Positions 1-34,358 of a DNA stretch of 64,000 bases are shown piece after piece (position 1 is the first letter of the stretch; every line of letters begins with the position of its first letter). Made by a program: the position numbers and the translations under genes. This DNA comes from Bimastos eiseni (taxonomy: Eukaryota; Annelida; Clitellata; Crassiclitellata; Lumbricidae). The stretch covers positions 45,627,447-45,691,446 of the forward strand of contig OY365809.1 in the NCBI GenBank assembly GCA_959347315.1, in the 5' to 3' direction. Under the pieces are notes generated by a model that saw only the letters and a list, made by a program, of their open reading frames with translations, was not told where the DNA came from and searched no databases.

Positions 1-842
1 TGACCAACATGTGTAACAATAGCTTAAAAGGAAGTCCTTGAAGCAATGCTTGATGTAAAACACTGCCATAATCATACCTGAGTTAGTGCCAGTCCCAAGC
101 CTGGAGAACAGAGTAGTTCAACATTTTAGATCATATAAGTTAGTGCAGAGAGCGTCACTATGATCAGCACCATATAAAAATTAGATTTAACCACTTTGCT
201 CCCATTATAGAACTGCATTGGCTCAATCTTCACCTTTTGCCTCAATTGGTCCCTTTCTCTAGAAAACACTTTCGCCTTCTGCTCGTGTAAAATTTTGTCT
301 GGCAGTCTCTCATACTTGTTTGCTTTTCTAAAAACCTGCTTCTTCTCACAAGACCTTGCACACTGGCAGCGCTTCTTAACAGCTCACCCTACTAGAGGCG
401 CTTTGCAAATTCATTCATTACAAAAATTTATATAGCATCCCATCAAGGCTACTACTCAGGAGTGAGCCCAATCCCAGCATGGCTAAAAAGAACAGTTTTA
501 AGGAAAGTATAAAAAAAGAGTCTGAGTGGACCCTGGGGACAACCAACCACAACGCCAATGAGATTCCAGAGCGAGGGGCCAACCAACCGCTGAGAAGGCA
601 CAATTCTGTTTAGTAGCTGTACGAGCAAATGGGACAATGAGTAGGCCTCGCTCAGTAGAGCGTAGAGAGCGGCGACTGAGTGGACTCAAAGTAGGTTCAC
701 ACTCCTAGAGTAGCAGAGATTGCGAAGATACGCAGAGGTGAGACCAGCAAGGATCACCAGAACCAAAGAGATGATATGGTATGAGATTCGCTGTTGGTGG
801 GGGAGCTAAATGCTCAAACACAATGTATAAAATAACAATAAC
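1..842. other. FMNL intron (3' portion of gene beyond edge) with dispersed repeats
   Basis: No FMNL coding exon is visible here. Positions 160-420 resemble a degenerate non-LTR retrotransposon 3' end that recurs at 38170-38405. Positions 385-690 resemble a dispersed repeat with the phrase 'aaaagaacagttttaaggaa', related to copies at 7852-8048, 44220-44430 and 52315-52560. Short open frames here are products of these repeats. Confidence 0.6.
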
Positions 843-23984
<23,142 letters not shown>

Positions 23985-24005
23985 TATAAAGCTCAGAATT
24001 GACAT

Positions 24006-26612
24006 TCGCCGACGTGTCGCAAGTCGTGCTTCAAGCCTTATGAACGATGATCAGACGACTCCTGTTATTATAAATAAGTCAAATTCTTTCGGAAAGAGAG
24101 CTTGTGATTCCTCTTCGATGGTTTTTCAGTGAAGGATCCAAGCAAATTGAACTGCCTTAGCAGAAACTGTCTCCTGCCATTATGACTTTTATTATTTAAA
24201 CTGTTTATTATGTCATTAATAGGTTATGTGGTAATTCTCTTGAAATTTTCCACTCTGAGGATGGTAGAGTAAATCCTGGAAATTCTCTTTTAAATTCCAC
24301 TCTTGCGACGACTGAATAATTAATGATCTCGTAACTCTTCTCATGTAATCGTCTCGGACAGTGTAAGTTCCGCAGATGACAGAGTAAACCTTACAATCCA
24401 CGTTCTTCTAGGTAAACGAGCCTTTAAACAGCAGGTTGGTTGCTTTCGGCGCTGACCCGACTGTCAGTAAGAAGGGGCAGCATCCTCTGAAATAAATTAA
24501 AACGATATTTGAATCTGATTTAATCAAGGAACTGCTATGGTATACGAAAATGCTGGATAATGGAACGTCATGCATCGCTGTCTTCTTCTCAAACGGTTGA
24601 CATTTGTGGGTGGATAATTCTTCCACAACTTCCAAGACTGAAAAGCGATAATAGAATTTCATAAATTTACTACTGTACGACGGTTTTGGTAAAATAAAAG
24701 GAAGTAGTAAACGACTTATTCAACTAGTATTCCCTGCGCTTTAACAAAATGCCGCTCTCAAGAACACTTCAATCGCCTTACAAGAACACTAATTTACTAC
24801 CGATTAACTGGCAAAACCCTAACACGGTTTAAACGAGACCGTCCATTTGAAGTGTTGCACTTGTTTTGAGTTGGGCTACGGTTTATCTACTCTAAATCGA
24901 TGGGTTCAGTAAATACTTGGGCAAACACTCAGCACAATAATGGCCCGCCCATAAGCAAAGCCTTTAAAAGACGCACCGTGAAAGTTTATTCGTATACATA
25001 GATTACAAATTCTTTATAGATTCCACACTTGGTGAGCCAACTCTGGCGTCTTTATTCGAGAAAATGTGCACACAGGCAGTAACAGAATAAATATTAATCG
25101 CTGTAATATACAAAATATCAATAGCAGGAGAGTGAGTAGACCTGCTTTGCCTTGTGTGCCGTTATGTATTAAAATCTAAGGTCTCTAAAGGTGACAAAAG
25201 TCATGAACGCAAGGACAGATTTCTATATGCGTAAATTCTGTTAGACGTCGAGGTGCGACCGCGTGTCCAGCGCACTGCCCTGCTTAATTCTTATCTCGAG
25301 ACATTCTTGAAATTGAATACGGGCACGAACGGGCCCCGTTTCATGCATACAGACGAGGGCGTTGAGGTATACAACTGTAATTAAAGCTATCGGATCAATT
25401 TGACCGGACAGGCTGGAATTTACATATCAAAGCGTTTATTTGTATCGTTTTTAAGGATTCTCGTATCGAGACCATACTACCAGAGGCGGAGATCTCGCTT
25501 GACAGATGGGGGAGGGACACCCAATGAGAGGCGTAGAAATTGGAGGTACACATGTACAACGTGTGTTGTACACGTGTACATGTCTGTATAAGGTGGGGAC
25601 GCTTGTCTTCCTCGATCCCCGGGATAACAGCCCCGCTGCATGCATCATATCAACCCAGCTCCTCCATCCCTACACCGTCTGTGAGCGCTTTCACTTCTGG
25701 CTGGCACTTCTCATAATTTTACAGATCATCTGCCATCCACTTGTTCTCCCCGGTCACACGTTGCAACTCTGTTAAAGGCCGCTCCTCTCTTCGATCAGCC
25801 TCTGTTGGAAAGTGCGTAGTTCCTAGTACATGTCTTGTCTTTGGTCGGCGGTCTCTCACGGTTACCTGGTCACTCCCTCATCTGAAACTCTCTAGGCCTT
25901 TAGTCGAAGCCCATTCATAGAGCCCAACACACAAGTTGCGTCGACAATTGACAGCTACGATTATGATCATCATTGTTGTAATTATATTGACTTGACTTTA
26001 TCCCAGCTACAATAGCATTGAGCTCGCACAATCATATAACCTCTGCCAAAAAGAAATGAAAAGATGAAGTCCACAGTTATGATATCTAAAGGCTTTTAAT
26101 TATATGGAAACAATTGCATAGGTAGAATTTTTAATTAAAGCTTAGTGCTAGCGCTAGCATATGTGATTTCTATACCACACCAAAACCAGTAACAAATTCC
26201 AACTGCACACCTTTAGGTAAATTAGATACATGAATTGTTCTAAGTTCACAGATATAATAAATAATTATAATAAAACTGATCAATGACCATGATCTGTCTC
26301 AGGTAATCTACTGATCAGCCCAAGGACTCTCCACTCAAAACTGAGGCCTCATTTCCTAAAGAACTCATACCCTGACTCATACTATCCACCCCCTTCTCAC
26401 TCTCGCCCCAAATGACACCCACCCGAACAGCTACTCTGTGCCCTATGCCAACCAGACCTGGACACCCCATGATTCGACCCAGCACTCACGAATATTCAGG
26501 CACCCTGTACAGGGCTTTTGCATACTCTCACAGGCTAATAGGAATTATACAACCCCACTTCACACAAATGTACATAAGGCAATGTTCAAAAGAAAACCAC
26601 ATCCAGACATCT
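24006..26612. other. Intergenic region between FMNL start and C7orf25 stop
   Basis: Both neighbouring genes are on the minus strand, so this must contain the FMNL promoter. Minus-strand open stretches at 24408-24662 and 24216-24401 show no recognisable protein and could be 5' non-coding exon or nothing. A hAT-like MITE relative lies at 25491-25638. No CpG island or TATA box can be assigned with confidence. Confidence 0.5.
25491..25638. mobile_element. Diverged copy of the 11688-11811 MITE family
   Basis: It starts CAGAGGCGGAGATCTCGC and shares 'ttgacag.tgggggag' and 'ggtggggacgcttgtcttcc' with the copy at 11688. No clear target duplication is seen. Confidence 0.65.
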
Positions 26613-29600
26613 TCAGAGCGGAGAGGCTGAGGCTTCCTTCTGCTCTGTCAATGCCCTTGCCCCATGAACAAACACGACGAAATCGGCCGAAAACTGAGCG
26701 GCCGCACGTGCAAAGCCCTGATTGGCTGTCGTGGTCACGGCCTTTAGGGAATCCCCTGTGCCAAATATAGTCTTTGCCCGACTGCTGAGCTTTGCTGTCG
26801 TGCGCAGGTTCTGACTACGCTTTGAAGGACGGTCTGGAACTACCGTAACGTTCTCCAGAAGAGCGTGCGCTCGCTCCTTCTCGGCTATTCCGCCAACTGT
26901 TGAGAGAATCTTCTGGAAGTCGCGAAGTGCAGTTTCACACACGAAAAGCTGCTTTCCGAGGAGGAAAGAAAGAAGTTCCGCCAGCAGCGGACTGTTTCGT
27001 TCGTCCTCTGCCTGCTGCGTGAGAATCTTCTCCTGAAAGACGAAATGGCAGCTGCCGTGACACAGGTTGCTCACGAGCGCAAACAATGTCGTTATATCCA
27101 GGTTGACCTTATCTAGTTCCAGAATAGTCTGATCAACAGTTGAGAGACTATCGGACAGCGCTGGTTTTTCAGCAAAATAGCCAGCACAGATGCACCCATC
27201 GCTACAGAAAGATTTCAGACGAGATGAGCCACTGCCAGAACATTCTGTTGTTTCGTGGTACATCGCAGTATCAGGCAAAGTCTGCTCTTCACTCGACTCC
27301 TCGCCCTCCTGCTTTAAGAAAGGATCTTTAAATTTACCATGGGAGCATGGTAACTGCGAGAGACTGGAACTCGAAAACTCTTGACCGTTTTTTGCTTCGA
27401 AGGTTTCGCAGTGCTGTAGGCTGGACAGATTTCCACGGTCGATGGCGGTTATCCCGACCTTTCTGAGATCGTCAACGAGCTTCTGTGGAACTTCGTGGAA
27501 AAAGAGAAAGGTTACGCGTGGAGGAGAGTAATTGTGCAGATGCATCTTGGCAAGTCGACGAAACTGTTTAGCTTGGTCGAGAATAGTCTTCTCTCCAAAT
27601 GCCTGTTGACCTAAATTGTAACAACAACAGTTGGATTAGTAAAAATTTACGATTCAATGTATTGTGAATATGTAAGAGTGCATGCATGTATAAATATATG
27701 CGTATGATGTATGCATATAGGGTTTATTGTTGGTTGCTTGCTTGGTCTAATGCAGGGGTGTCAAAGAGCCAGCCCATGGACCATTCTTAAAGACAGCACA
27801 ATTGAGAATAAAAGGTCTAATTGTCATTTATTAAGGCTTTAAAATGAGTTTTCTGTGATGTTTGTAATTGATTATGATATCAAACTAACATTTTCAAAGC
27901 CTAATTCAACTGTTTGCATGGTTCCCTCTGAGATCCCTACACCATTTCTCTCATGCACCTGTGACACTCTGGCTTACCACTTGCTGGAAATATTGCTACT
28001 TGCCCACCATAACAAAAAATGTGTGACACCCCCTGTGGTCTAGCGTGTTGGACTGTCAACTGAATTGGGTCAGAGGTTCCAATCCCTGCTGGGACACACA
28101 TTTGTGTCAGGTTCTTTTGAATCTCCACCTGTGTCTGCCAGCCATCAGAGCTGTAATGAGGATATTGAAAGTGTTGGTGAGAAGATGAGATGTCGAGGAC
28201 TGTTGAGGGAGTGCACTGACTATGCAACCTCAAAAGCCATGGCTAAGAGAATGAAGTTGCAAACACTTCATACTCATTGTGGCCACAGGGCTAGCTTAAG
28301 GGACTGCTCTTCCTCCATGCATGCATACATAATTAAGTATGAATTAAATATCTAGATGTCATTGGATGTATAGTGCCTTCCTTGTTAAGCAACCAGAAAT
28401 ACACAAAACATGGAATAAACAAAAATACATCATTTATGGTCAATAAGAAAGAGACAAAGAGCTGGGCATACATTGAGAGGAGATTCACTACTAAGAACAG
28501 TCAAAGAAGGATATATGAATGGGATGCAAACAAGAGGAAAACCAAGACAGATGATGCTTGACTGGATGATGACAGATGGATATGGAAAGCTGAAAGAAGA
28601 TAGAGAGAAGTGGCGTCGTTGGACATTTGAACCTGCCGAAGAGGCAGAGAACTAGCAGAAGTTATGCTACCATAAGTATAGAGTAATTGTAACATGAGTT
28701 TGGTACCTGTTGTGTCAACAAGGAGCGCCTTTGAGTTGCGAGCAATGACCTTGACCCACGTTCTGCCGTGGTTGCAGACGATATCGACATAGACTGGATG
28801 GTCGAGATCAGGAAGACGAAATGGACAGAGCACCTGGGATACGTTGGGAAGAACAGACACTGCCTGCAGAATGCCTGAAACATGTGTTACATCACATACA
28901 GTTGTATTTCCTTTTTTTTAAATATAGGGGCAAATGTATTTGATGAAATATAGTCATATTGTATTGTATCAAATAGAGTCGCATTGTATTGCATCAAATA
29001 TAGTGTATATAAGTTGCTATTCTTGAAACAAGCAAGACATAGAGACAATTGAGAAAGTGCAAAGGAGAGCTACAAAAATGATTTTGGGATACAAAGATTT
29101 GAGCTACAAAGAAAGAGGTTGAATAAGTGTGGACTAACAAGACTGAAGATAAGGAGGAGCAGAGACAACCTGATTGAAGTATACAAGTTTATTACTGGAA
29201 AGGAGGCTGTGCAGTCAGATAGGTTTTCAATTTGCAACAAACAAAGTAACTCGAGGACACAGGTATAAATTGTCTAAGAACCAAAAGGAACATCAGGGCA
29301 AAAATTCTTCAGTGGAAAAGTTCTAGACTTGAGTTGTAGACTTGTGGAATGATTAGGATGATAGTACTGTCCCAGTCGGCACTAGCGCAGCTTTTAAGAG
29401 AATACTTGGACAATTGAGTTATCAATCAGGTTCCAGGTCAAAATGGTTTTAACACAGATTAAACATCTTCCAAACCACTTTAAACTCTTGTTATGCATTG
29501 GTATGTAAATAGAGTGATAAATGTTAGGGATGAACCGAAACTCGGCTCGGAACTCAAGCTGAGTTTCATAGTTACTCGACAGAAACTCGGACAAACAATT

Positions 29601-30716
29601 GGTCCGAGTTTTAATCTATCCAATTATCTGTTTTGAAAAAAAATATGATTTTTTATTTACAAAATGACAATCAACCTTACTAAAAACACAAATACTGCTA
29701 TTGGCGATACTTTCTAGTTACTACTTTCTAATGAAAACTAAGGAACATAAAAAACTATAAAAAATTCTTAAAGCTGCTAAACTAAAAATCAACAAGAGAC
29801 TGAGACTTTTTAAACATTCTAAACTCGGACTCGGCACAATTCAACTTGTAAAACTCAGTACTCGGACTCAGCAAGAAATTCAAACTCGGTTCAGCCCTAC
29901 TAAATGTTTTGGATCAAATACAGTTATATTGTACAGAACATGCACATCATTTGCGTACCTTGCAGATGAGCAAGGTTGGAGGAGTTCAAGTGAGACTGGG
30001 AAACATTGTCAGGTGACTGTAAGAGCTGAAACAAGTTCATACAACAAATCATGACTTGGACTAATCAAAGCAAATGGCTTCTAAACTGCTATTAAATATG
30101 CAAGTCATCGATCAACGGAGCCGCTAATCACATTCCTATCGCAAATACTTTATTACGAGCTGGAATATATTCTGTGGTAGGACTGCTACAAGTTGGGCAG
30201 AAAAGCAGAGGACAAACTGAGGCAGACAACAACTCAAGGAATATCATTCATGAAAAAGTACTAACACGCATAAAACATATGACAAATTAATAACAGACCA
30301 ATTTAATAATGCTATTACGAAGATAATAATACAGATGCAACAGCTGCAATGAAAATAGAAAAATTCTGTGCTTTTCGCAATAGATGTCTTAATAGTACTG
30401 ATTGAAAGACCTTGATGAAATACTGTTTTATATATATTTACATTAAGGAAATTTCTAGAGTACCACTCGAGGAAAAATCAAATGCGTTATCTGCATTGTT
30501 GCCTAACTTACACGTGACATACAAGACAGACAAATCTGATTTTAATTTACTTACTCGCTCAACAAATTGCAATTCTGCTCTGCATTTTCTAATCAGTTTT
30601 GGCATTCCGCTGATTGTACTGCGAGAGAGACTCAGTTGGCAAAGCTCTTCCGCTTTCAGTCGGAGCTTCTCGAGTTCATCTGCCACATTGGTCACCAGTG
30701 AAGCAGCCATTGACAT
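26613..30716 (-). CDS. C7orf25: UPF0415/C7orf25 homologue, 4 exons, complete, 464 aa
   Basis: Exons: 30555-30716, 29959-30025, 28707-28874, 26613-27610. All junctions are canonical and in phase, totalling 1395 nt with a TGA stop. It corresponds to human C7orf25 (421 aa), whose molecular function I do not know. Matching blocks are [14 protein letters not shown] and [12 protein letters not shown] (N-terminal third), [37 protein letters not shown] (from about residue 301), [40 protein letters not shown] (from about 413) and [13 protein letters not shown] at the C-terminus, which ends earlier than the human protein. Extra length is a Ser/Glu-rich, Cys-containing insert at residues about 195-295. 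I chose MSMAASL because it aligns with the human start; an upstream in-frame ATG (30755) is possible. Introns carry retroelement and MITE debris. Confidence 0.93.
28022..28290 (+). mobile_element. tRNA-derived SINE
   Basis: The head TGGTCTAGCGTGTTGGACTG (A-box region) is followed by GTCAGAGGTTCCAATCCCTG (B box). The tail continues 'gacacacatttgtgtcagg'. It lies in the intron between C7orf25 exons 3 and 4, antisense to the gene. Confidence 0.75.
28460..28655 (+). pseudogene. Non-LTR retrotransposon RT C-terminal fragment
   Basis: It reads [20 protein letters not shown], then MMLDWMM and [18 protein letters not shown]. This matches the usual 'LL+.V.EG.M.GK+.RG+PR...LDW..........+REKWR' ending of reverse-transcriptase ORFs. 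It is short and lacks the catalytic palm domain. Confidence 0.7.
29035..29410 (+). pseudogene. Degenerate LINE reverse-transcriptase tail
   Basis: 'gagacaattgagaaagtgca' encodes [20 protein letters not shown]. Frame-broken pieces resembling [21 protein letters not shown] and LWN follow. This is the typical order of the C-terminal extension of CR1/Jockey-like reverse transcriptases. Several stops and frameshifts are present. Confidence 0.7.
29525..29899. mobile_element. hAT-like MITE, 375 bp
   Basis: The ends are TAGGGATGAACC and GGTTCAGCCCTA (one mismatch in 12). They are flanked by ataaatgt (29517-29524) and ctaaatgt (29900-29907), 7 of 8 matching. The interior is rich in ACTCGG words. A related element with TAGGGATGAAC...GTTCATCCCTA ends is at 37151-37442. 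Confidence 0.8.
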
Positions 30717-31443
30717 AACGCTGATATTTCTATAACATAATTCGCAAAACTTCATATTTTTCCGTCGATCTAGCTCTGTCTAGACTAAAGAAGAATTGAC
30801 CTTCCAAAGTTATCATCGCAGACATGTTCACTAAACCATTCACACAAGAAATTCACATTGTTGCCAAAACTACAAGATAAAATGGCTTACTTAAAGTTCC
30901 TGGGACTTCAACTTATGCATAATATTTTAATCTTTTGGTTTGTTGCCATTGGTCTGAACAAAATACTTCCGGCGCGTGATTGACACAAAGGAGTACTTAA
31001 GATGAATTTCCGTATATGTATAAAAACTACACTAACCCTAACCATAAACGACCCTCACAACGCCTAACCTACCCTCACGATGTATCACCTGACTCTAATC
31101 GAACCTCATGGTGTAAAGGAAGACGAGTTGTGTACCACTGCCTTAATACTATCAGCGAATATACATGTAGGTTAGATTAAGCCATTACCCTACCACACGG
31201 TGCTTAACCTGACCCTAACCGACCCTAACGACGCATAATTATACGAAATTGTAGGTTTTTTAGAGTGCACACGCGCTAAAGGCCACGCAGAGGTTTCCAC
31301 ACAAGCTACACCCAAAGTATTATGCGTAAGTTGGAGTCCCCGGAACTATAAGTAAGTCGATAAAATAATTCACTCTTATTGCTCACTTACTAACTTGATT
31401 ACTTACTACGTAAGCGATGGTGAAATATCCACTTAGATACATG

Positions 31444-31486
31444 CAATCGCTAAAGATTGAGATGTACTCTCAATTTTTAGCGATTG
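31444..31486. repeat. Imperfect hairpin, 19-bp arms, 5-nt loop
   Basis: The arms CAATCGCTAAAGATTGAGA and TCTCAATTTTTAGCGATTG pair with one mismatch around TGTAC. The hairpin lies about 0.7 kb upstream of the C7orf25 start. Confidence 0.85.
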
Positions 31487-31769
31487 TGTAGTTATCACGG
31501 TAAGTATTTTGGTTAAAAGTTCATCTTAGCGTGTCAAATTATCTCACAGTTAATATCGTGCATTAATTTTTAGCGTATATAATTATTTCGTTGAATAAAA
31601 CGTGTATTTTTGTGTAGCAGCATATTTACGCAAATTCTCATGACGTCATACACAGTGGCGGATATCTTTAGTATTTTGTAGCGCAAATTTATTTCCGTTC
31701 TATGCCGCTATAGCAGAGTTTACTCTCTGCTTAAGATTAAAACCTCGGTTCGCGGTTTCGCTCCAAAGT

Positions 31770-32480
31770 AACATCAAATGCTGCCTTCAGACAGCGCTAT
31801 AGACGCTAGACACTCTCAGCCAAAAATATCTTCGCGGACTCTTCACCAAACAGCCAATCCGCTCAGCCAGGGCTCGGTCATCCTTCTGTCTCGGTCTTAC
31901 TCGACCACCAGTCACCACTCATCTCAAGTTCTCCAGCCGAGCCATTTCCACAACCGAGCACCACGTCTCTGGAACGATCTCCCTCCTGAGTTCCATATTT
32001 TTCGGCTTCTCCGCCATCATTGACGATCACCCACCATCATCAATCTAATGATACCCTATTCATCACCCTAGTGGCGGCGCTACATGGAAGCAAAATAGTA
32101 AATACACAATTAAGTACCAAAAGAAAGATAAAAGATCAATATCTAACGAAATTATGGCCCATCTTTCAATATGTCTTAAATGAACATCATGTGCGGAACA
32201 TGCTTATTGCTGCTAATGCGTACCAAATTTTCAAGGCCATCGCCACCACTGCATCACCCCTCGGGCTTTTCATTCGAAACTCAAGTCTCACCTTTTCAAG
32301 AATTCCTACGGTCCTACCCATGGGCTACTCACTCCATCATCCACTCTTAAATCCTTGACCCAAGCGACACGTGTACCCCTCCTTTACAGCTCCTCTGACC
32401 CTCTGGAAACCAGATTCGGCCATTCCTTGGACTATCCTTTTGACAACCCATTTGATTTTATGCAGTGATCGTGTTCCCTG
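31770..32480 (+). pseudogene. Non-LTR retrotransposon 3'-end remnant
   Basis: It encodes LQPSHFHNRAPRLWNDLPPE, the 'R.WN.LP.E' signature near the end of many LINE ORFs. A second related stretch follows at 32220-32360. The region ends with 'tagtggcgctttaaaag' and 'acgattacgattag', the tail typical of the same repeats elsewhere in the window. Stops interrupt it. Confidence 0.65.
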
Positions 32481-33531
32481 CGCTTGGCGTTCTAGTGGCG
32501 CTTTAAAAGTTTCGAAATCATGATTAGCCTACGATTACGATTAGTATAGACTTGGCAACGCGCTGAATACAGTGAATAGACGCTCTTTTGATTTTACTTA
32601 CTTACCAAACGATTTCTTGGCCAATCAAAACACAGAACGAACCTATGGGCGTAACTAAAGACGAAAACAAGGTTGTTATTGGACAGCCATACCTGGAAAA
32701 ATCATGATAACTAGGGCATAATTTTCAGGTGTTTTACGAGTATTTTTGTAAATTAATTAAAAAATAATAATTACCGGGATCTATGACAAGAATGACATAT
32801 TTATCGGCCATTGCCTGACTTGGTTATTGTTACCTTGTTGATCTAGGGATTGTTGGAGCTGAGAGGTTGCGCCGGTTGTGGTTTGAAATGCATGCTTTCG
32901 CCAGATACGTCCATCGCTGTGAAGGGAGAGACAGCGGACTCGAAAATAATATATTATGTGAATTTGAATTACGTAATTGGGCCTCGGCGCTGTACTGGTC
33001 GGTGGCAGGCGTGTGTTATTTTGGCTATTTCACGCAATTTTTAGTCGACGAAGATGTATTTCTGTTGCTTCTCGTCGACTAGCTTCATGGGCGATGATGA
33101 ATTATAAGCTAACGTTCGGACAGATTCAGCATATATTTTATAAGTCTAGATTTTCGTAAATTTGAAGAACAACTAAAATTCGGTCAAGTTATTGTCTGCC
33201 GATGCAATGAAACCGCTATGTTTGACTATTTTTCGCCCGGATCGAAGAGCCGATTGAACATTTTAGAGGCCGGTAATTGCTGTTGACATAATGTGTGAAA
33301 CAGCAGTCTGTATTCTCTCTTGTATGATTTTTTAATCTGAAATGCTATTGTCTGCTATCTGTGTCATATTCAATAATGGTAATAGCACTGGCTGTTTGGC
33401 TGAATAACCAGGCTAGGTTCTATCAGTCTGCGAACACTCCATCCATCCGTCGTTCTCTGTTATGTCTACCTTTAAACCTTGGAGTTGAAACTAAACTCAA
33501 TTGTACCAGTCTCGCTGATATTGTTCCTTAC

Positions 33532-33703
33532 CAGGGCCGTACCGAGTGAGGGGCCAGCGGGACCGTAGTCCAGGGCGCAAATGTGGAAAGTGCTCAAATT
33601 TCAGGATGGAATAACTTATTCCATAAAATGCACTATTTTCTAAATGTGGGGGCACCAGATTGATGCTAGGCACAGGGCGCAATTATGGCTCGGTACGGCC
33701 GTG
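33532..33703. mobile_element. hAT-like MITE, 172 bp, perfect 8-bp target duplication
   Basis: The ends are CAGGGCCGTACCGAG and CTCGGTACGGCCGTG (one mismatch). Flanking TTCCTTAC is at 33524-33531 and 33704-33711. The interior ('ggcgcaaatgtggaaag', 'gcactattttctaaatgtgg') matches, inverted, the copy at 54345-54524. Confidence 0.93.
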
Positions 33704-34358
33704 TTCCTTACTTAGCCTGCATCATTTGCATATGTTATCCCCAATTAGTCCTTTTCTATTTCTGTTGATTGACACATATTGGTTGATTTGGAATACGAAT
33801 TGAAACAACATACATTGTGTTTTTTTAAGAAGATCCTTGTGACTCAGTCTGCAACTTCATAGTAGGCTATGAGACTAAAATGCTTGTAATGTAATTGTCA
33901 ATGAAATTTTACTTAATTTCTTCGCAATACAAAAGCGACCTCAAGGAGTCCATCTTATTCATCAGGCGCTATATCAAATCAGCTTCACGTTTCAACAGTA
34001 ATCATAATAGTGATAATTATATTAATGACAGTAATAAAGATAATATTAATAATAATAATGGTAATAATAATGAGCACTGTAAATGAATTGGTTCCTATGT
34101 CATATCATCATATGTTGTTATTGTAGGTTCCAAAGAAGCATGGAGATTATGGTTATTCATGATATGAGTCCCTGAGAATGAGTTGGACTGTTGGATTCTA
34201 GTGAAAATGACTCCAACCGACTCGGTGCATTACCAGTTGCTCCTGATCTTATCTCGGTACACCATACTCAAGTTTAACCCTTTGTCACGGCTGCTCCAGT
34301 CTAGTTCTAAACAATGATCCGAGATTTCCACTGTTGCAACCTTGGATGGGTCTGAGAC

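Larger units (their letters stand above)
30717..34358. other. Divergent intergenic region between C7orf25 and RhoGAP
   Basis: The region must contain both promoters. It holds CCCTAA-like imperfect words (31020-31210), a hairpin (31444-31486), a retroelement tail (31770-32480) and a MITE (33532-33703). Open stretches at 32850-33160 match nothing I recognise and could be 5' non-coding exon. I saw no PDZ-domain-like exon here on the plus strand. Confidence 0.5.

Noticed and set aside
26412..26770. Plus-strand open frames overlapping the C7orf25 3' end
   Set aside because: No family resemblance, and partly antisense to a well-supported conserved exon.
32829..33160. Three overlapping open frames upstream of the RhoGAP gene
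   Set aside because: No recognisable domain, including no PDZ features. Possibly 5' non-coding sequence, so not called as coding.
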